Positions 1 to 12,546 of a DNA stretch of 64,000 nt are shown here, in pieces. The notes beneath the pieces were generated by a model. That model searched no databases. It saw only the letters and a program-made list of their open reading frames with translations, and was not told where the DNA came from. This DNA is from Siphonodentalium dalli. Taxonomy: Eukaryota > Mollusca > Scaphopoda > Gadilida > Siphonodentaliidae. The stretch spans positions 52,507,949 through 52,571,948 of the forward strand of contig CP136065.1 of assembly GCA_032622095.1 (NCBI GenBank), given 5' to 3'. Both the position numbers and the translations under genes were made by a program. How positions within the stretch are numbered: position 1 is the stretch's first letter; the number at the start of each line of letters is the position of its first letter.

Positions 1-84
1 TGCCTGCTTAGCGGGATAACTTCACTAAATTCACCCTCTGGGGACCTCATTCTGCAAATGACACACACATAATTTGCAGGCTTG
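1..84. mobile_element. Family B element, right arm only (cut by window start)
   Basis: Carries 'aaattcaccctctgggg', 'acctcattctgcaaatgac' and the terminus ending in CTTG. The start lies outside the window. Confidence 0.75.
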
Positions 85-488
85 AAAGCATAGGCTAACT
101 AATGTAGGATCCAATCAATGTTTCACTCCAATTCATCAGAAGGACATTACTGATTACCCTAACTCAATCTGACTTCATTCAGAATTGATGGGTCACAATT
201 GAGGAAAGATGGATTGGTCAGGCTAGGGGGTTATAAATCCAATGATTGGATGGAATATGTCAAGGTAAGATTTTTTGAGAGAGAAAATGCCAGCGCACAA
301 CTGTCCAGAGTATATTACAGTTAGAATTGAGGAGGGGATGGTGCAGGAAGGGGGTGGCAACAGGAAGCGGGATGGCCTGCTCGATCAAGCTATTAGAAAC
401 AACAATTAGAAATTGTTTCGGCAAGCTACTCATACCGCAATTGTGGATGATGGGAGGGGGGGTTAGCCCCATTAACCAGGTACCTGCT

Positions 489-519
<31 letters not shown>

Positions 520-1500
520 CGATGAATATTTACATCTTCAGTATGCTAATCCAAATGTGCTCACTAGTTGTTTGGATTTTCAAAGAATTAGTGATTATAA
601 ATCTCATTAATTAGCCAGATTCCAATGTTGTTTTGTGTGACATTTTAACACATATTTTCAAAATAAGCGTCTCCCTAGACTGTGTTAGACTGCCGTGAGA
701 CCCTGTATAAATTACCATCCAACAAGGTCTATAGTTAAGACAACAATACTTCATGAAGTTGCAATGTTGCTCAACATGGTGGAAATAACCGTCAATGCCA
801 CATAATTAGCGATACGGAACCATGGCTCAGGTTCCACTAACGATATGTCGAGAGGTCTTCATGCCAGCTTGACATGCCTCTTTTGGCTGACGACCATGCC
901 TGTCAACCGATATGATGGCCAGATATATTGTCATATAATGCCAATTTTTTATCTGTCTTGTGGGCTTATAAAATAAATTAATTAAGAAATTGGCCATACA
1001 TTCGTTCCTGGCATGAAAATTTTATTTTGAGTACGAACGTCCTCTTAGATGAGGTCCTCATGTAGTCGGTCAAGTCACTTACGTGCAGGTCGCTCAAATA
1101 TTTGTGTCAAGAGTCCAACCAGTGCTGCACTCCACACATTGACAGGTTAGCCGAGTACTCGAACTACTTGGTAGCGTATTATACTATTAAAGACACTCGA
1201 GGCCCTGACATATTATGGCTATTAATGCCCAATCGATTTCCCAATAAAATCAATGAAACACCATCAAAATAAGTCTAATCGTAGAATTTACAAACACCCC
1301 GAGGATGATAAAGCTGACCCAGGTCGATGAGGCTGTGTCTACATTATGTATGTCTGATTAAATCTTCGTAAGCATACTGTTATGTCGGGTATTGGGTCTG
1401 ATTCTACTGGTAAACATTTAAATGGTCAGAATCAGAAAATGTGCTTACGACAGAGGATCGTTAGAAGAGAGGACATTAGTCGGCATGCGCAATTGTTATA
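85..1500. other. Anonymous AT-rich DNA
   Basis: Apart from the G30 run I see nothing supportable here. Confidence 0.6.
489..518 (+). repeat. Homopolymer (G)30
   Basis: Uninterrupted run of 30 G. True length may be uncertain from sequencing. Confidence 0.85.
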
Positions 1501-1508
1501 GAAACAGT

Positions 1509-1659
1509 CAAGTCTGACTTTAGTGTGCCTGTCATTTGCAGAATGAGGTCCCCAGAGGGTGAGTTTAGTGATGCTAGCCCGCTATGTGTGATAGCGTCAC
1601 TAAGTTCACCCTCTGTGGACCTCATTCTGCAAATGACGGACACACTAAACTAAGGCTTG
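1509..1659. mobile_element. Family B element, single-hairpin form
   Basis: Reference description for family B. Termini are CAAGTCTGAGTTTAGTG or CAAGCCTTGAAATAGTG, then 'tgtcatttgcagaatgaggt', 'ccccagagggtgaattta' and 'gtgatgctagccc', and back again in inverse. In longer forms each end is such a hairpin, and the two flank a central module. Imperfect 8-bp duplication here: gaaacagt/gaaacata. With 8-bp duplications and CA ends, a hAT-type origin is plausible (inference). Confidence 0.8.
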
Positions 1660-1791
1660 GAAACATATTCAGAAACTATGAACTGAGAAGTAATTCTCCA
1701 AAATTTTGGGAATAATACTGCATGTATCTGCTGGTACACATGTACCCCTAAGCTCAGCATTACCACAATGAGGGAAGTCGATGAATGTTAA

Positions 1792-2040
1792 CCCTTCATG
1801 ACGGGAGCTGCGCTGGCAGCATTAACGATCTTTTGCCAGTGAATTCTCTTACTAGTATATATGTGAGTCTCCCATATAAGAGAATGCACTGGCTTACAAG
1901 GTCAAGATAAATATTGTTAGGCCAATGTATTCTCTCATATACATGTATGCGAGGCTCCCTGTGGGAGACTCGCCATAAATAAGAGAATGCATAGGCACAG
2001 GATTTTCGCAAAATTTCAGGAAGCTCCAGTCATGGAAAGG
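1792..2040. mobile_element. Family C nested-hairpin element (shell 1)
   Basis: Reference description for family C. The core has two inverted ends, each itself a palindrome of about 70 bp. An arm reads 'cctgtgccaatgcattctc', 'ttatatatgcgagtcgacc', 'ataggtcgcctcgcatata', 'taagagaatgcattggcc'; the arms are separated by an AT-rich spacer. Around the core is an outer shell. Shell 1: TTAA-CCCTTTCATGACTGGAGC, piggyBac-like. This copy has TTAA on the left; the right end is diverged. Confidence 0.78.
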
Positions 2041-4214
2041 ATAACTTGAGTAAGAGATTAGATTGTTGTATCAACTTTCATGGAGTGATCACTGTTGAAA
2101 CAGAATTATCTGACCAGGTATAATATGAATCATACGTGGCACGTAGTGGAGCAACCACACACGCAGTGCCTCCAATTTGCCTTTTATCGGCGACATAACG
2201 CTAAGATAATATATGTAACAGCATGCATCAATGGCTCCGGTGGAGACAACATGTACTGTCATGGATTGTGCAATCTTGTCTCGATTGTGGCCCGCAAAGC
2301 CAACATGACATAAATTTGTCCAGAACCGTGCCATGATGTCTTCTCTGGTTTTTCATTAAGCTAACTAACGAAATTGGGTCTAAATGAAACTAATATGCCT
2401 AAATCACATGGGAATTCTTCGGAAATTGTGAAGTTAATAATTTTATTTTGTCTCGTTTGTTCCTGCCGATTCCTCAATTTTAAACAATCTCCACTCTCCA
2501 GACAGTTACTAACCGGAAGTCACGTGTCAATTTCACAAAAAAATGTACATGCCCACCAGAAATTGGCTCATTGCTATCGAAAATATGAAAACGAGAGGCC
2601 GATCACGATCGGCAGATGTTTAACCCATACCTTGGCGACAGCGATGAGCTATTTTCATATAACCTTACCCCATCCTTTTCATGAGTGCAAAACTTTAAAC
2701 AATTCACACCTTACTATTAATTCACAAGTGAAATCACACTTATTGGGCACCTTGCTCACATTAACACAATGTTAACAGACGTGGCTTTGATTTCAACCTG
2801 AACCTATTAGTGACTCCAACACAGATACATGTATGTCTTATAGAGTTATAAGTCTAATTAAGCTCAATCCATAGTCGGAGAGAAGCACCATAGCTGTTAA
2901 ATATCAATAATTAAGAAATTAGGTAGATAAACATCATAGCAACTCAATTTATCTATTTATTACATTGGAACATGAGACATTACATATTGTGTGGGTTTTG
3001 TTTTATTTTCATTGGCTATTATTTTGTTCATAATATCTTGTGTCAGCTGCATATTAAAATTCATAGCAACCTATTAATATTTCACCACTAAAAAACAATC
3101 AATACCTGATCAACTATAGAAGTGAGGGATGTATAGACCTGGATATAAATATGATTGCTAATGATTGGATATAAATGTTCATTTTCTTGTAAGTTGATCA
3201 TTAGAAAAATATGTTTGTGAACAGTTTAAATATAATTAAAGTTAAGGTTTCATATATTATCACAACCCATTCGATCGATACCACAATCTATACAGGTGAA
3301 GAATGTGTCATGATTATCACAGATGTGATTATTTATAGAGTAATCATGCAAAAAATATTTAGCTATCACATGTGTCAACAGGATTGGTGAAGGATGTTAA
3401 TATATTAAGCAAATAAACCAAATGACCCTCACTATGCAGGTTAGAGGTGTGTTATCATAAACTGTGCCAGAACTATAAACATAATCAATGGACATATATT
3501 GAGTTATCAAATTGGATAGTAAGGGGTTAATCTTACCCAAACGATGGAACTGATAAACACAGAGTAGTCAACAAAATGCATGTCATTGGATTTAGAAACC
3601 CATACAATAAGTCAGTCTCAAGAATCCCAGCACTGTTATATTATCCTGTAGCCCAAAGCAATGGAGGGAATTTCAAAATAAGACATATCCTCTAATGATG
3701 AATTTCAATTGGTCATTTCTTGAAACACTGACTGAACCTGGCTCAAAGTTAAAGTGATAATTTAATATATGTCTATCAGATAATATGAGTCAATCGAATG
3801 GGTTAATTTTAATCCCAAATTCATGCAAATTAAAAGTGGATCACCATCAACATGTACATAGAATAGGAGAATGATCAAATAAAAAACATCAGAAGACCAT
3901 ATGATGTGTGCAGAGGGTTAATCATTTTCAATGACATCATATGATGGAACTAAGGAATGCTGTATTAATTATTTTCTAAGTTATAACAACAGTGTCTCTG
4001 TAAACAATAATGCCATGAACTGCATGGTTTCAACAGAGAACAGAACTGGAATAAAGAGTCTAACATCAATCAAAGTTTGACAGATGTTTATATTAAGTCT
4101 GCAGTCACCAGTGGAACTATCAGGTCACTGTGTCCAAAGCAATAAATTATCTCCTTCCAATAACACAGGTGTGTCTTGTTCTATTCAAATTTAATAGTGC
4201 ATGGAAAAGATGTA
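2041..4214. other. Anonymous AT-rich DNA
   Basis: Contains one J fragment; otherwise no gene, RNA or structured repeat seen. The open frames are not conserved-looking. Confidence 0.6.
2605..2665 (+). repeat. Dispersed repeat J fragment
   Basis: 'gatcggcagatgtttaaccc' and 'ccttggcgacagcgatgagc' recur at about 50620-50660 and 52018-52066. It explains part of an apparent 133-codon frame here. Confidence 0.55.
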
Positions 4215-4985
4215 TGAATTATAAAGGGCCATAACTCTGTTAATATATACCGGATCAAACCCATATTCGCACTTGATCTGTATTTAGGGGTAAGAAATTC
4301 ATATACCAAAATTGGTGTCGATCAGATGAAAAATGTTTGAGTCATCCTGGCTTGGATGAATTCTATTTAAAAACAAGAGTGGAAAGGGTTAACTAAACAA
4401 TACCAAAATCCATACAGATGAAGAACGTGCTAAGAAAGACCTAGGTAAGAAATATGAGGCAGATCAGAAGAAAATTGTTTGACTTTGATGCATCAGATAG
4501 CATTTGTGAGCAGGGTTAATTATTTTCTAAACCGATCAACCAATCAATGTCAATGACATTTTTTTTATTATTATTATAAAAGTTAAAAGTAAATTTTTTT
4601 TTAAGAAATCAATTTTTTTTCTTTCTCGAAAAATGGTCATAACTCCTTTAAAATAAATCGGATCAAACCCATATTCGAACTCGATCTGTATTTTGGGCTG
4701 TGAAACTCACATACCAAATTTGGTTCCAATCAGATAAAAAATGTTTGAGTTATGGCAGAATGCGTGAATTCTAAGTTGAAAAAGGGCCATAACTCTGTAA
4801 CAAAATCTCGGATCAAACCCAAATTCGAACTCGATCTGTATTTTGGGCTGAGAAACCCATATACAAAATTTGGTTTCGATCGGATAAAAAATGTTTGAGT
4901 TATCGCATTACTCGTAAAGTGTCTACGGACAGACGGACAGACAGACAGACAGACAGACGGACCAACGACGAGTGGTCAATCCGGG
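4215..4985 (+). repeat. 'gggccataactctg' repeat block ending in (GACA)n
   Basis: Three tandem degenerate units with 'gggccataactctgt', 'ggatcaaacccatattcgaa' and 'tttgggctgagaaac', then a 'acggacagacggacagac' microsatellite. Similar repeats are common in molluscan DNA. Non-coding. Confidence 0.7.
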
Positions 4986-5097
4986 CAACGACACTATGTT
5001 TACCATACTATGGTATGGGTAAACATAAAAATGACATGATATCATCATTCACCCGTGCCTAAGGTATAAGCACCAATGCATACTTCGCGCTCATATA

Positions 5098-5261
5098 CAG
5101 TAATGCCCTAAGTAAGCGACTTCTTAACCACAGCAGAATTATGGGTAACTTTTCAGGATTTAGTCGGAAATATGGCTTGTTGCCATTCATCGGAAAGCTC
5201 TCCTGAAAAGTTACCCATAATTCTGCTGTGGTTAAGAAGTCGCTTACTTAGAGCATTACTG
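5098..5261. mobile_element. MITE family A copy 1 (palindromic, TA-flanked)
   Basis: Reference description for family A: a near-perfect palindrome of up to about 213 bp. The terminus is CAGTAATGCCCTAA. Each arm then reads 'cgactccttaaccacagcag', 'aattatgggtaacttttcag', 'gatttagtcggaaatatggc' and 'ttgttgccattcatcggaaa'. Copies are flanked by TA on both sides. A CAGT terminus with TA duplication points to a Tc1/mariner-type source; this is inference, as no transposase is present. This copy has a shortened right arm. Both arms carry the unusual 'aagcgac' variant. Confidence 0.85.
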
Positions 5262-5263
5262 TA

Positions 5264-5560
5264 CTTTGGGCATTACATAGAATCAGATAGAAGTTCCCCA
5301 GTTGAAGTTTGTGATGCTCACCATTAGTCACCTCGATTGTGCATTTTATCTTCTGCAAATTAGGAGATATAGAAACTGAACAGAAGGGACTATAGAGACT
5401 ATATATACTTCCCAGAAGATGAGGGCTAAGCAGAATGAGGTCCCCAGAGGGTGAATTTAGTGATGCAACCCCACTGTGCATGGTAGCATCACTAACTTCA
5501 GCCTCTGCGGACCTACGGTAGCTCTTTCTGCAAATGACAGAAACACTATCTCAAGGCTTG
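5264..5560. mobile_element. Family B element, right half
   Basis: Central module ('gaagttccccagttgaagtt', 'cttcccagaagatgagg') plus right hairpin, ending GGCTTG. The left half is missing; MITE A copy 1 lies directly at the break. Confidence 0.75.
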
Positions 5561-5930
5561 CTGATAAGTCCATACGAATTACATGTACATGTAGTTCACT
5601 CAAAGTCAATTTCTTGTTTCTCAGGCCTGCGTACGGGTCTCGGAAACCCGCACGTGCAACCTTTTTATTCGTGTTGAATCTGATGGAGAAAGTTTTAATT
5701 GGTACAAAATAATTGCGGTATGTTTTTACTTGCACCGAATTTAGATCGAACAGACCCGTTTACTAGTTCCGATTTCAGACTGATCTCGGTAAAAAATGCA
5801 TTGTTCATACTTAATAGGTTGATTTTTTTATAAAAATACATGTAAATCACATGAAATCTATCAACTAACTTTTTATGGACATCTGTTAGGGAAATAATGG
5901 CCATGGGTAACTGAAATAAGATAATACGTA

Positions 5931-6112
5931 CAGCAATGCCCTAAATAATCAACTCCTTAACCACAGCAGAATTATGGGTAACTTTTCAGGATTTAGTCGG
6001 AAATATGGCTTGTTGCCATTCATCAGAAAAATCCGATGAATGGCAACAAGCCATATTTCCGCCTAAATCCTGAAAAATTACCCTAAGGAGTCGATTATTT
6101 AGGGCATTACTG
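5931..6112. mobile_element. MITE family A copy 2
   Basis: Palindromic copy with TA on the left. The right arm lost 'ataattctgctgtggtt' and runs from 'aaattaccc' straight to 'taaggagtcgatt'. The loop is reduced to 'cagaaaaatccg'. Confidence 0.82.
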
Positions 6113-7576
6113 TGGTGGAATGCTTACGTTTAAATATGTGCTCGCACTGGCATGGTTTTCAAAACTGTTTGGCCTGAGAAATGAGAAATTGACATTGCAT
6201 AGCCTTATGAAGTTTTATTTATAATTATTTGAGGTTTGAAAAATTTGGAAAAGATTTGGAAAGGTCATGGAGTGTTTTCCCTCTGCCAGATGGAGCATCC
6301 TCGAAATCCATAAATTTAAACTCACAAATAAGTACATGAGTTTTACTGGCCCGTATATTGATTAGTGCTCTCACAGAAACCTGTTGTCACCTTATCCATG
6401 TTCCCGATGTCCCACTGCTACTTATTATTGATGAAACTAAGATAATAGCCTGCTAGACTCTGTCCCTGGGGATTTTGTGTTTTGAGAGTGTGAGCCACAG
6501 AATGATGGAACACTGTCACCAATTCATTACCATGTTACTGCCAGCGTGTGTCCTATGTGTGTCGATCAATCGAGAGAGTTTTTACTGAGATTACCCTACT
6601 TGTTACTTGCCGTACCAGACATTGATTTAGAAGTGACTCGGGACATAATAAACTTCCGACCAGCGACAACTGTAAACATTTGAAGCAAATTAGAACTGGC
6701 TTTTAATATGGGTTCACATGGAAATGTTTTGTTATTGCCACAATAAGTTGTTATTTTTCATTTTTAAGACATTCCTGGCAAATTTCTCCTCAATGAAAGA
6801 AAGTTAGCTGTTAATGATTATATTAGTCAATTCTCTTTTACACATACATGTATGCTTACATCAACCATCCATCATTTGCAGTTCATCCCAATTTGCCAAT
6901 GATGGCTTTACTTTGTGGTTATGGCATTGCAACCAGGATTCTTATGTTGGACATTTTTGACAAGTGACTATCCACCGGCATCGGCAGTCAATGCATTTAA
7001 ATAATAAAAAGAATGTCGGTGTGTGTTGTCAATTTAGATATAATATTTGTAAAAATAACTACTTTGAACAAGATTATTCTCTATTTCTATTTGATCACCC
7101 TACTGGAGTGTTTCACATCACTTTAAGGATAGAAAAAAAACACACAAGGAATACAAGCTCATACAATGTTGCATCCATGGACAGACAGACATGGATGGAC
7201 AAGCAGATTCCTACATGTACATGTATATACCCCCATAACTTTGTCATGGGGTGATAATTACATATCACAGGACATGGACTACATTACTCGTTCAGCAAGT
7301 CACATTGGTCTGTACATAAAAAGATTTGATACCATCAGCATGGCAGAGGTTCATTACTGATATTCCATGATGAATCACACTACTTGTCTGGGGTACATAC
7401 ATAACATGTTTTCGCAGATACAAATGTGTCAGAAATACGACTTTACAATGTTGTAGACTCACATTCCCTCCATTTCTATTATGGAAACATAGCAAAAATA
7501 GAATCCTGGGTAATAGATGGTCTGTGTCTCTTAGAAGGAATGTGTCGCTATAACCCGATGACATTCTTTGATACTG
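6113..7576. other. Anonymous AT-rich DNA
   Basis: No recognisable feature. Several 'tacatgta' motifs. Confidence 0.6.
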
Positions 7577-7584
7577 AATTGGAG

Positions 7585-8030
7585 CCAGTCTGAGTCTAGT
7601 GTGCCTGTCATTTGCAGAATGAGGTCCTCAGAGGGTGAATTTAGTGAAGCTATCCCGCGTAGCGGGTGTAGTGGGCTAGCATCACTAAATTCACCCTCTG
7701 GGGACCTCATTCTGCTTAGGCCTCATCTGTCATAGACATACTCAGATTTAAGTTCCCAAATGGTGAATATTTTTTATGTGTAACCATTGGGAACCTCTAT
7801 TATGCAATGTGTCCTATGCCAATTTGGGGATATAGAGAATCTAAACTACAGTAAGTTTCTATAGAAATTTTATAATAAAGAAACTTTTCCAGAGAAGATG
7901 AGGCCCAAGCAGACTGAGGTTCCCAGAGGATGAATTTAGTGATGCTAGCCCACTATGCGGGATAGCATCACTAAATTCACCTTCCGGGGACCTCATTCTG
8001 CATATGACAGGCACACTAAACTCAGACTTG
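7585..8030. mobile_element. Family B element, full double-hairpin form (446 bp)
   Basis: Left hairpin, central module ('ccattgggaacctctattat', 'ccaatttggggatatagaga') and right hairpin. It is bounded by a perfect 8-bp duplication, aattggag, at 7577-7584 and 8031-8038. No coding capacity. Confidence 0.87.
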
Positions 8031-8146
8031 AATTGGAGTCATTATTCCCGAGACGTTGATATTTCCAATGAATTTATTACCATATTTAAAAGATTCTATA
8101 ATTTGTATGGATGCTGATGACAGAACTGATATTCCCTAACCGTTAA

Positions 8147-8255
8147 CCCTTTCTTTACTGAATGGAATCTCCCATCAGTTATAAAAGTATACATTGGAAT
8201 GGACTATTATTCATCTGTAGGGGTATTCAGGAAATATGAGCAGACTACTGACTAG
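8147..8255. mobile_element. Family H (TTAA) left end
   Basis: TTAA-CCCTTTCTTTACTGAATG, then 'acattggaatggactattat' and 'ggaaatatgagcagac'. The right end is not recognisable. Confidence 0.6.
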
Positions 8256-8565
8256 TGTTTTTCTAGGTAAAACTATATAATATTCAGTCAAGCTGCACAT
8301 AGATTCCCGACTGAGGAATAAAATTTTACTGACTACATTTGTCTTGTGTTTTTTCAAGACCCACTTAATTTTCAAACCCCAGATCACATATATAAAATAT
8401 ATGCCATATTATATACCATTTGAAAGAGGAAGCTCCAAAAACATTGTATTATCAACTTATCCGGTGTAATAACCTGTGAACATGTTGTTTGTGTTGAGTT
8501 ACGGTCATGCTTTTAATTGTGCTTAAGTTTCTTCTGGATTGTGGTGAAAAGTGTAGTATTATTTA

Positions 8566-8618
8566 CAATGGAGGGGGAATAACTCTATATCCTAAAGATA
8601 GTTATTCCCCTTCCATTG
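8566..8618. repeat. Small inverted repeat (53 bp)
   Basis: 'caatggagggggaataact' pairs with 'agttattccccttccattg' around a 15-bp loop. Confidence 0.7.
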
Positions 8619-8930
8619 AAATACATTTTTAGTTGAATTCTGTTGCATTATAGGAGCCATAACGGGGGAAATCTTTCTATGATTTCAGCTTTCTATTTCT
8701 CTATTGGCATCTTCTGAGACACATACGTTTCAAATGGTGATGAACTATAGTATTTTAATCATATGTTATGGCATAGATTGATATTAAAACCGTATATCAA
8801 GGCACTATAAAAAAAAAAAAAATCGGTGACTCAAATATTAGGTGGACCTTTAAAAAGTGAGTTGTTCTCAGTGACTAATATTAATATGTAGTATTTTGTT
8901 ACCGTATCTGATATATGAGCTGTTAACAAT

Positions 8931-9180
8931 CAAGTCTGGAAATAGTGTCTGACATTTGCAGAATGAGGTCCCCAATGGGTGAATTTAGTGATGCTACCAT
9001 GCACAGTGGGCTAGCATCACCAAATTCACCATCTGGGGACCTCATTCTGCTTAGGACTCATCTTCTGAGAAGTATCTGTAGTCTCAAATTTACTAAGCAG
9101 AATAGAATAGCGTTCCAAGAGGGTGAATTCCCTCTGGGTAACTCATTTGGCAAATGTCAGACACACTATTTCCAGACTTT
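8931..9180. mobile_element. Family B element (250 bp)
   Basis: Termini CAAGTCTGG and CCAGACTTT. 8-bp duplication with two mismatches, ttaacaat/ttaatagt. The right hairpin is collapsed. Confidence 0.78.
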
Positions 9181-9271
9181 TTAATAGTGCATGTCATATT
9201 TTGAACATCACTTTAAGAAAAGTGTGTCTGATTAGAAACATTTTGGAATATATTTTATTATTTTAAGAATA

Positions 9272-9408
9272 CAGTAATGCCCTAAATAATCGACCCCCTA
9301 ACCACAGCAGAATTATTGGTAATTTTCAGGATTTAGTCGGAAATATGGCCTGAAAAGTTACCCATAATTCTGCTGTGGTTAAGAAGTCGATTATTTAGAG
9401 CATTACTG
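9272..9408. mobile_element. MITE family A copy 3 (internally deleted)
   Basis: TA on both sides. The centre of the palindrome is deleted after 'ggaaatatggcc', so only the outer parts of the arms remain. The arms differ at 'gacccccta' against 'aagaagtcg'. Confidence 0.82.
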
Positions 9409-9608
9409 TACTTTTAAGCATTGATATTGTTTCAACTGATGCTAATCATATGTATTTTTCCAGAAAAGCCATCAATACTAATACACTATATTCAGCCTCT
9501 AGCTTTCAAATGAATTTATTACTTAGAAGATGAATTTCTATTTATGGAATATTTATTGTTTTTTTAAATATGTCACTACCAAGTACACCATTATGAAGGT
9601 GTATTATG

Positions 9609-9663
9609 TTCACCCTCTGGGGACCTCATTCAGCAAATGTCAGACACACTATATCCAGGTTTG
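9609..9663. mobile_element. Family B fragment
   Basis: Only 'ttcaccctctggggacct' through 'cagacacactatatccagg' remains. Confidence 0.65.
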
Positions 9664-10238
9664 GTCACAGCCCTTCATATTTTAGTTGAATTTTTATGAA
9701 AATTCCACACAGAAAACACTCATTGGTTCAAATATATTCCCCTGTGCCAGCAAAACCGTTTTTTTTTTCTCTTCAAAGAAGTCAGTCAGCAGAATTTATC
9801 TGAAGTACCTTTTGTCATAAAATCAATGCTTACACCAATGAAGTGAACCTGTTTTTCAATGGAACAATTTATCTTGAATATGTGGCTTTGTTTCTAGAAG
9901 GATCGGTTTTTGAAATATTTGCCATGGCTAACAGTGCTGATATAATGTTCATTCAAGCAGAATTTACCAACAGAAATTACTTGGAATCTTTGAGACACAG
10001 TGAAGTGCAGTGTAAATCGTGCAGCACAATCAATAAATTGATCGTGAGGTGAGACCTAATGCTGCTGAGATTCCACAAGGCCACGGATCGATGAAGGTGT
10101 TTTATGTCTCTTATGCCTCTGTAAACCGATCACACTGTACTTTAATTATCTTACCAGCACAAGCAGAAAAACATCATCATCTTTTTACTCAGGGGAATCA
10201 GAATACCAGCCAACATGACAACAATACTGATACAGCAA

Positions 10239-10450
10239 CAGTAATGCCCTAAATAATCGACTCCTTAACCACATCAGAATTATGGGTACTTTTCAGGATT
10301 TAGTCGGAAATATGGCTTGTTGCCATTCATCGGAAAGCTCTCACTGAGAGCTTTCCGATGAATGGCAACAAGCCATATTTCCGACTAAATCCTGAAAGGT
10401 TACCCATAATTCTGCTGTGGTTAAGGAGTCAATTTTTTAGGGCATTACTG
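10239..10450. mobile_element. MITE family A copy 4
   Basis: Essentially full-length palindrome with the central 'agctctcactgagagct' loop. The flanking TA is eroded. It ends 10 bp before the hAT-like element at 10461. Confidence 0.83.
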
Positions 10451-10460
10451 AATACACATG

Positions 10461-11487
10461 TAGGGATGGGTGGTATTGACGTTTTTAAAAACGGTGATTT
10501 TTCCAAAATAACATCACGATATATGGTTTTATTGAATGCTTTTTGAAAAATACAACGTGAAATCAAATTTTAAACGAGAGATATAACACTCCAGGTTTTC
10601 ATTATAACCCGGTAGTAAATGAGTAAACTATTCTTGGAATGACAATATTGGCATGCGCCCATTCTATTAAGTTCCTGCCTTCCTGAGTTTGCAACAACAT
10701 TGAGCGAAGGCATACAGTGTCCTGATTACTTCCTTGTTTGCTTATGGAGACCCCCAGCATGTGGACATCAGCATGTGCAAGCCTTGAAATAGCATGCCTG
10801 TCATTTGCAGAATGAGGTTCCCAGAGGGTGAATTTAGTGATGCTGCCCCGCATAGCGGGCTAGCATCACCAAATTCACCCTCTGGGAACCTCATTCTGCT
10901 GAGGTGTAAGCAGAATGAGGTCCCTAGAGGATGAATTTGGTGATGCTCTGGGAACCTCATTCTGTAAATGACAGACACACTATTTCAAGGCTTGAGCATG
11001 CGCATACAATAATTACAGAACATTTTTAATGAACTATTGAACACGCGAACAAGATTTTATCATAAAATCGTTGAACATTATTGACAATGAGCAGTCATTC
11101 AACAATCGCCCATAGCGTCACTTCTGCAAATAGAATGTCATCTTGGAGTTCTTGCATGGCACTGTGCATAAATATTTACGTAACGCATATAGGTATGGTG
11201 GTCCATGTGACAGTTTGTTTGTCTAAATTCAGCCCAAAATACAACCGTCACTGTCAATGTGTCTGTCGATAAGAGAATGGTACAAGGAGAAATTGGAGTG
11301 ACCACGAAAGGCTACTTTCAAAAATATGAGTGGTTTGGTGAAGTATTCAACTATTGATCTGTAACCATCTTATGAGATGATAAAATCCTAGTTGCGATAA
11401 ATTTACTTTTAATTTTATGCATGGTTCAATACGGTTTTTCATTTCCAAACCGATTATTGTCAATATATTGAAATACGGCCAGCCCTA
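10461..11487. mobile_element. hAT-like MITE with nested family B insertion
   Basis: Starts TAGGGATGGG and ends ggccagccCTA. The flanking 8-bp duplication is tacacatg/tatacatg, one mismatch. TAGGG termini with 8-bp duplications fit hAT elements. Interior 'aaaacggtgatttttcc' and 'caaaccgattattgtcaata' are subterminal inverted matches. No transposase. A complete family B element (10778-10994) is inserted inside, so this element is the older of the two. Confidence 0.75.
10778..10994. mobile_element. Family B element (nested in hAT-like MITE)
   Basis: Termini CAAGCCTTGAAATAG / CTATTTCAAGGCTTG. 8-bp duplication agcatgtg/agcatgcg, one mismatch. The central module is lost; left and right hairpins are joined by 'tgaggtgtaagc'. 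Confidence 0.86.
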
Positions 11488-11702
11488 TATACATGTATCA
11501 CACATGTAGCAGGATCTTTAATGCTGCACAAGCGGAGTTCCCTTCATGAAAGGGTTTTAAAATGGGAAATAGCTGGTCCATTTAAGCAGGGCTGGCTCAC
11601 CTAATATAAACGAAACAATTTTTAACATGCATCAGAATAGGAGACCGGGCTAGCTCACCTATATTAACACCCCATAGAAACTGAGACTAAGTCAAAAGCA
11701 TT

Positions 11703-12142
11703 CAAGTCGGAGTTTAGTGTGCCTGTCATTTGCAGAATGAGGTTCCCAGAGGGTGAATTTAATGATGCTATCCTGCATAATGGGCTAGCATCACCTCATT
11801 CTGCATGGCCTCATCTGTTATGGAAGATATACTCAGATTGAAGTTCATAAATGGTGAATATTGTGATGTACATCCATTGGGAACCTCAATTATGCAATGT
11901 GTCGTCTGACAATTTGGGGATATGGAGAAACTAAACTAAAAAAGAAATAGAATATATATGTGAAGAAGTTTCTATAGAAATTTGATAATAAAGAAACTTT
12001 CCAGAAAAGATGAGGCCAAAGCAGAATGAGGTCCCCAGAGGGCGAATTTAGTGATGCTAGCCCACTATGCAGGATAGCATCACTAAATTCACCCTATGGG
12101 GACCTCATTCTGCAAACGACAGGCACACTAAACTCAGACTTG
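11703..12142. mobile_element. Family B element, full form
   Basis: Termini CAAGTCGGAGTTTAGTG / CACTAAACTCAGACTTG. Central module as in the copy at 7585. The left hairpin is partly deleted. A C element begins 9 bp downstream (its TTAA). Confidence 0.8.
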
Positions 12143-12155
12143 TGCAAGCATTTAA

Positions 12156-12546
12156 CCCTTTACCCAACAGAAGGGCCCTGTGCCAATGCATTCTCTTATA
12201 TATGCGAGTCGACCATAGGTCGCCTCGCATATAAAAGAGAATGCATTGGCTTAACACATTAAAAATTATAAATTGTTAAAGAATGTAAGAAAAAATGGTA
12301 AAAAGTGTTTTAAAAAGATTTTTTTTAGGCCAATGCATTATCTTATATATGCGAGGCGACCTATGATCGACTCGCATATATAAGAGAATGCATTGGCACA
12401 GGGCATAACTGTAACTATCACACTGTGGTCAAGGAGCCGGTTCCAATGATATCCATATTTGTATGGTTTTATTGAGACAGACCCAAGATATTTTAGGCTG
12501 TTGAAGCTTTACTTGGCCGGTTTTGGCCGTTTTGTTGGGTGAAGGG
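12156..12546. mobile_element. Family C element, shell 2 (CCCTTTACCCAACA)
   Basis: TTAA on both sides. Termini CCCTTTACCCAACAG and TTTGTTGGGTGAAGGG. The core lies next to the left end; an extra 130 bp of unrelated sequence lies before the right end. Confidence 0.85.

Noticed and set aside
2374-2775. 133-codon plus-strand frame
   Set aside because: No recognisable motif; it overlaps a dispersed repeat fragment (J).
10358-10546. Frames such as MNGNKPYFRLNPE that recur at several places
   Set aside because: They are translations of the right arm of MITE family A, not a protein family.
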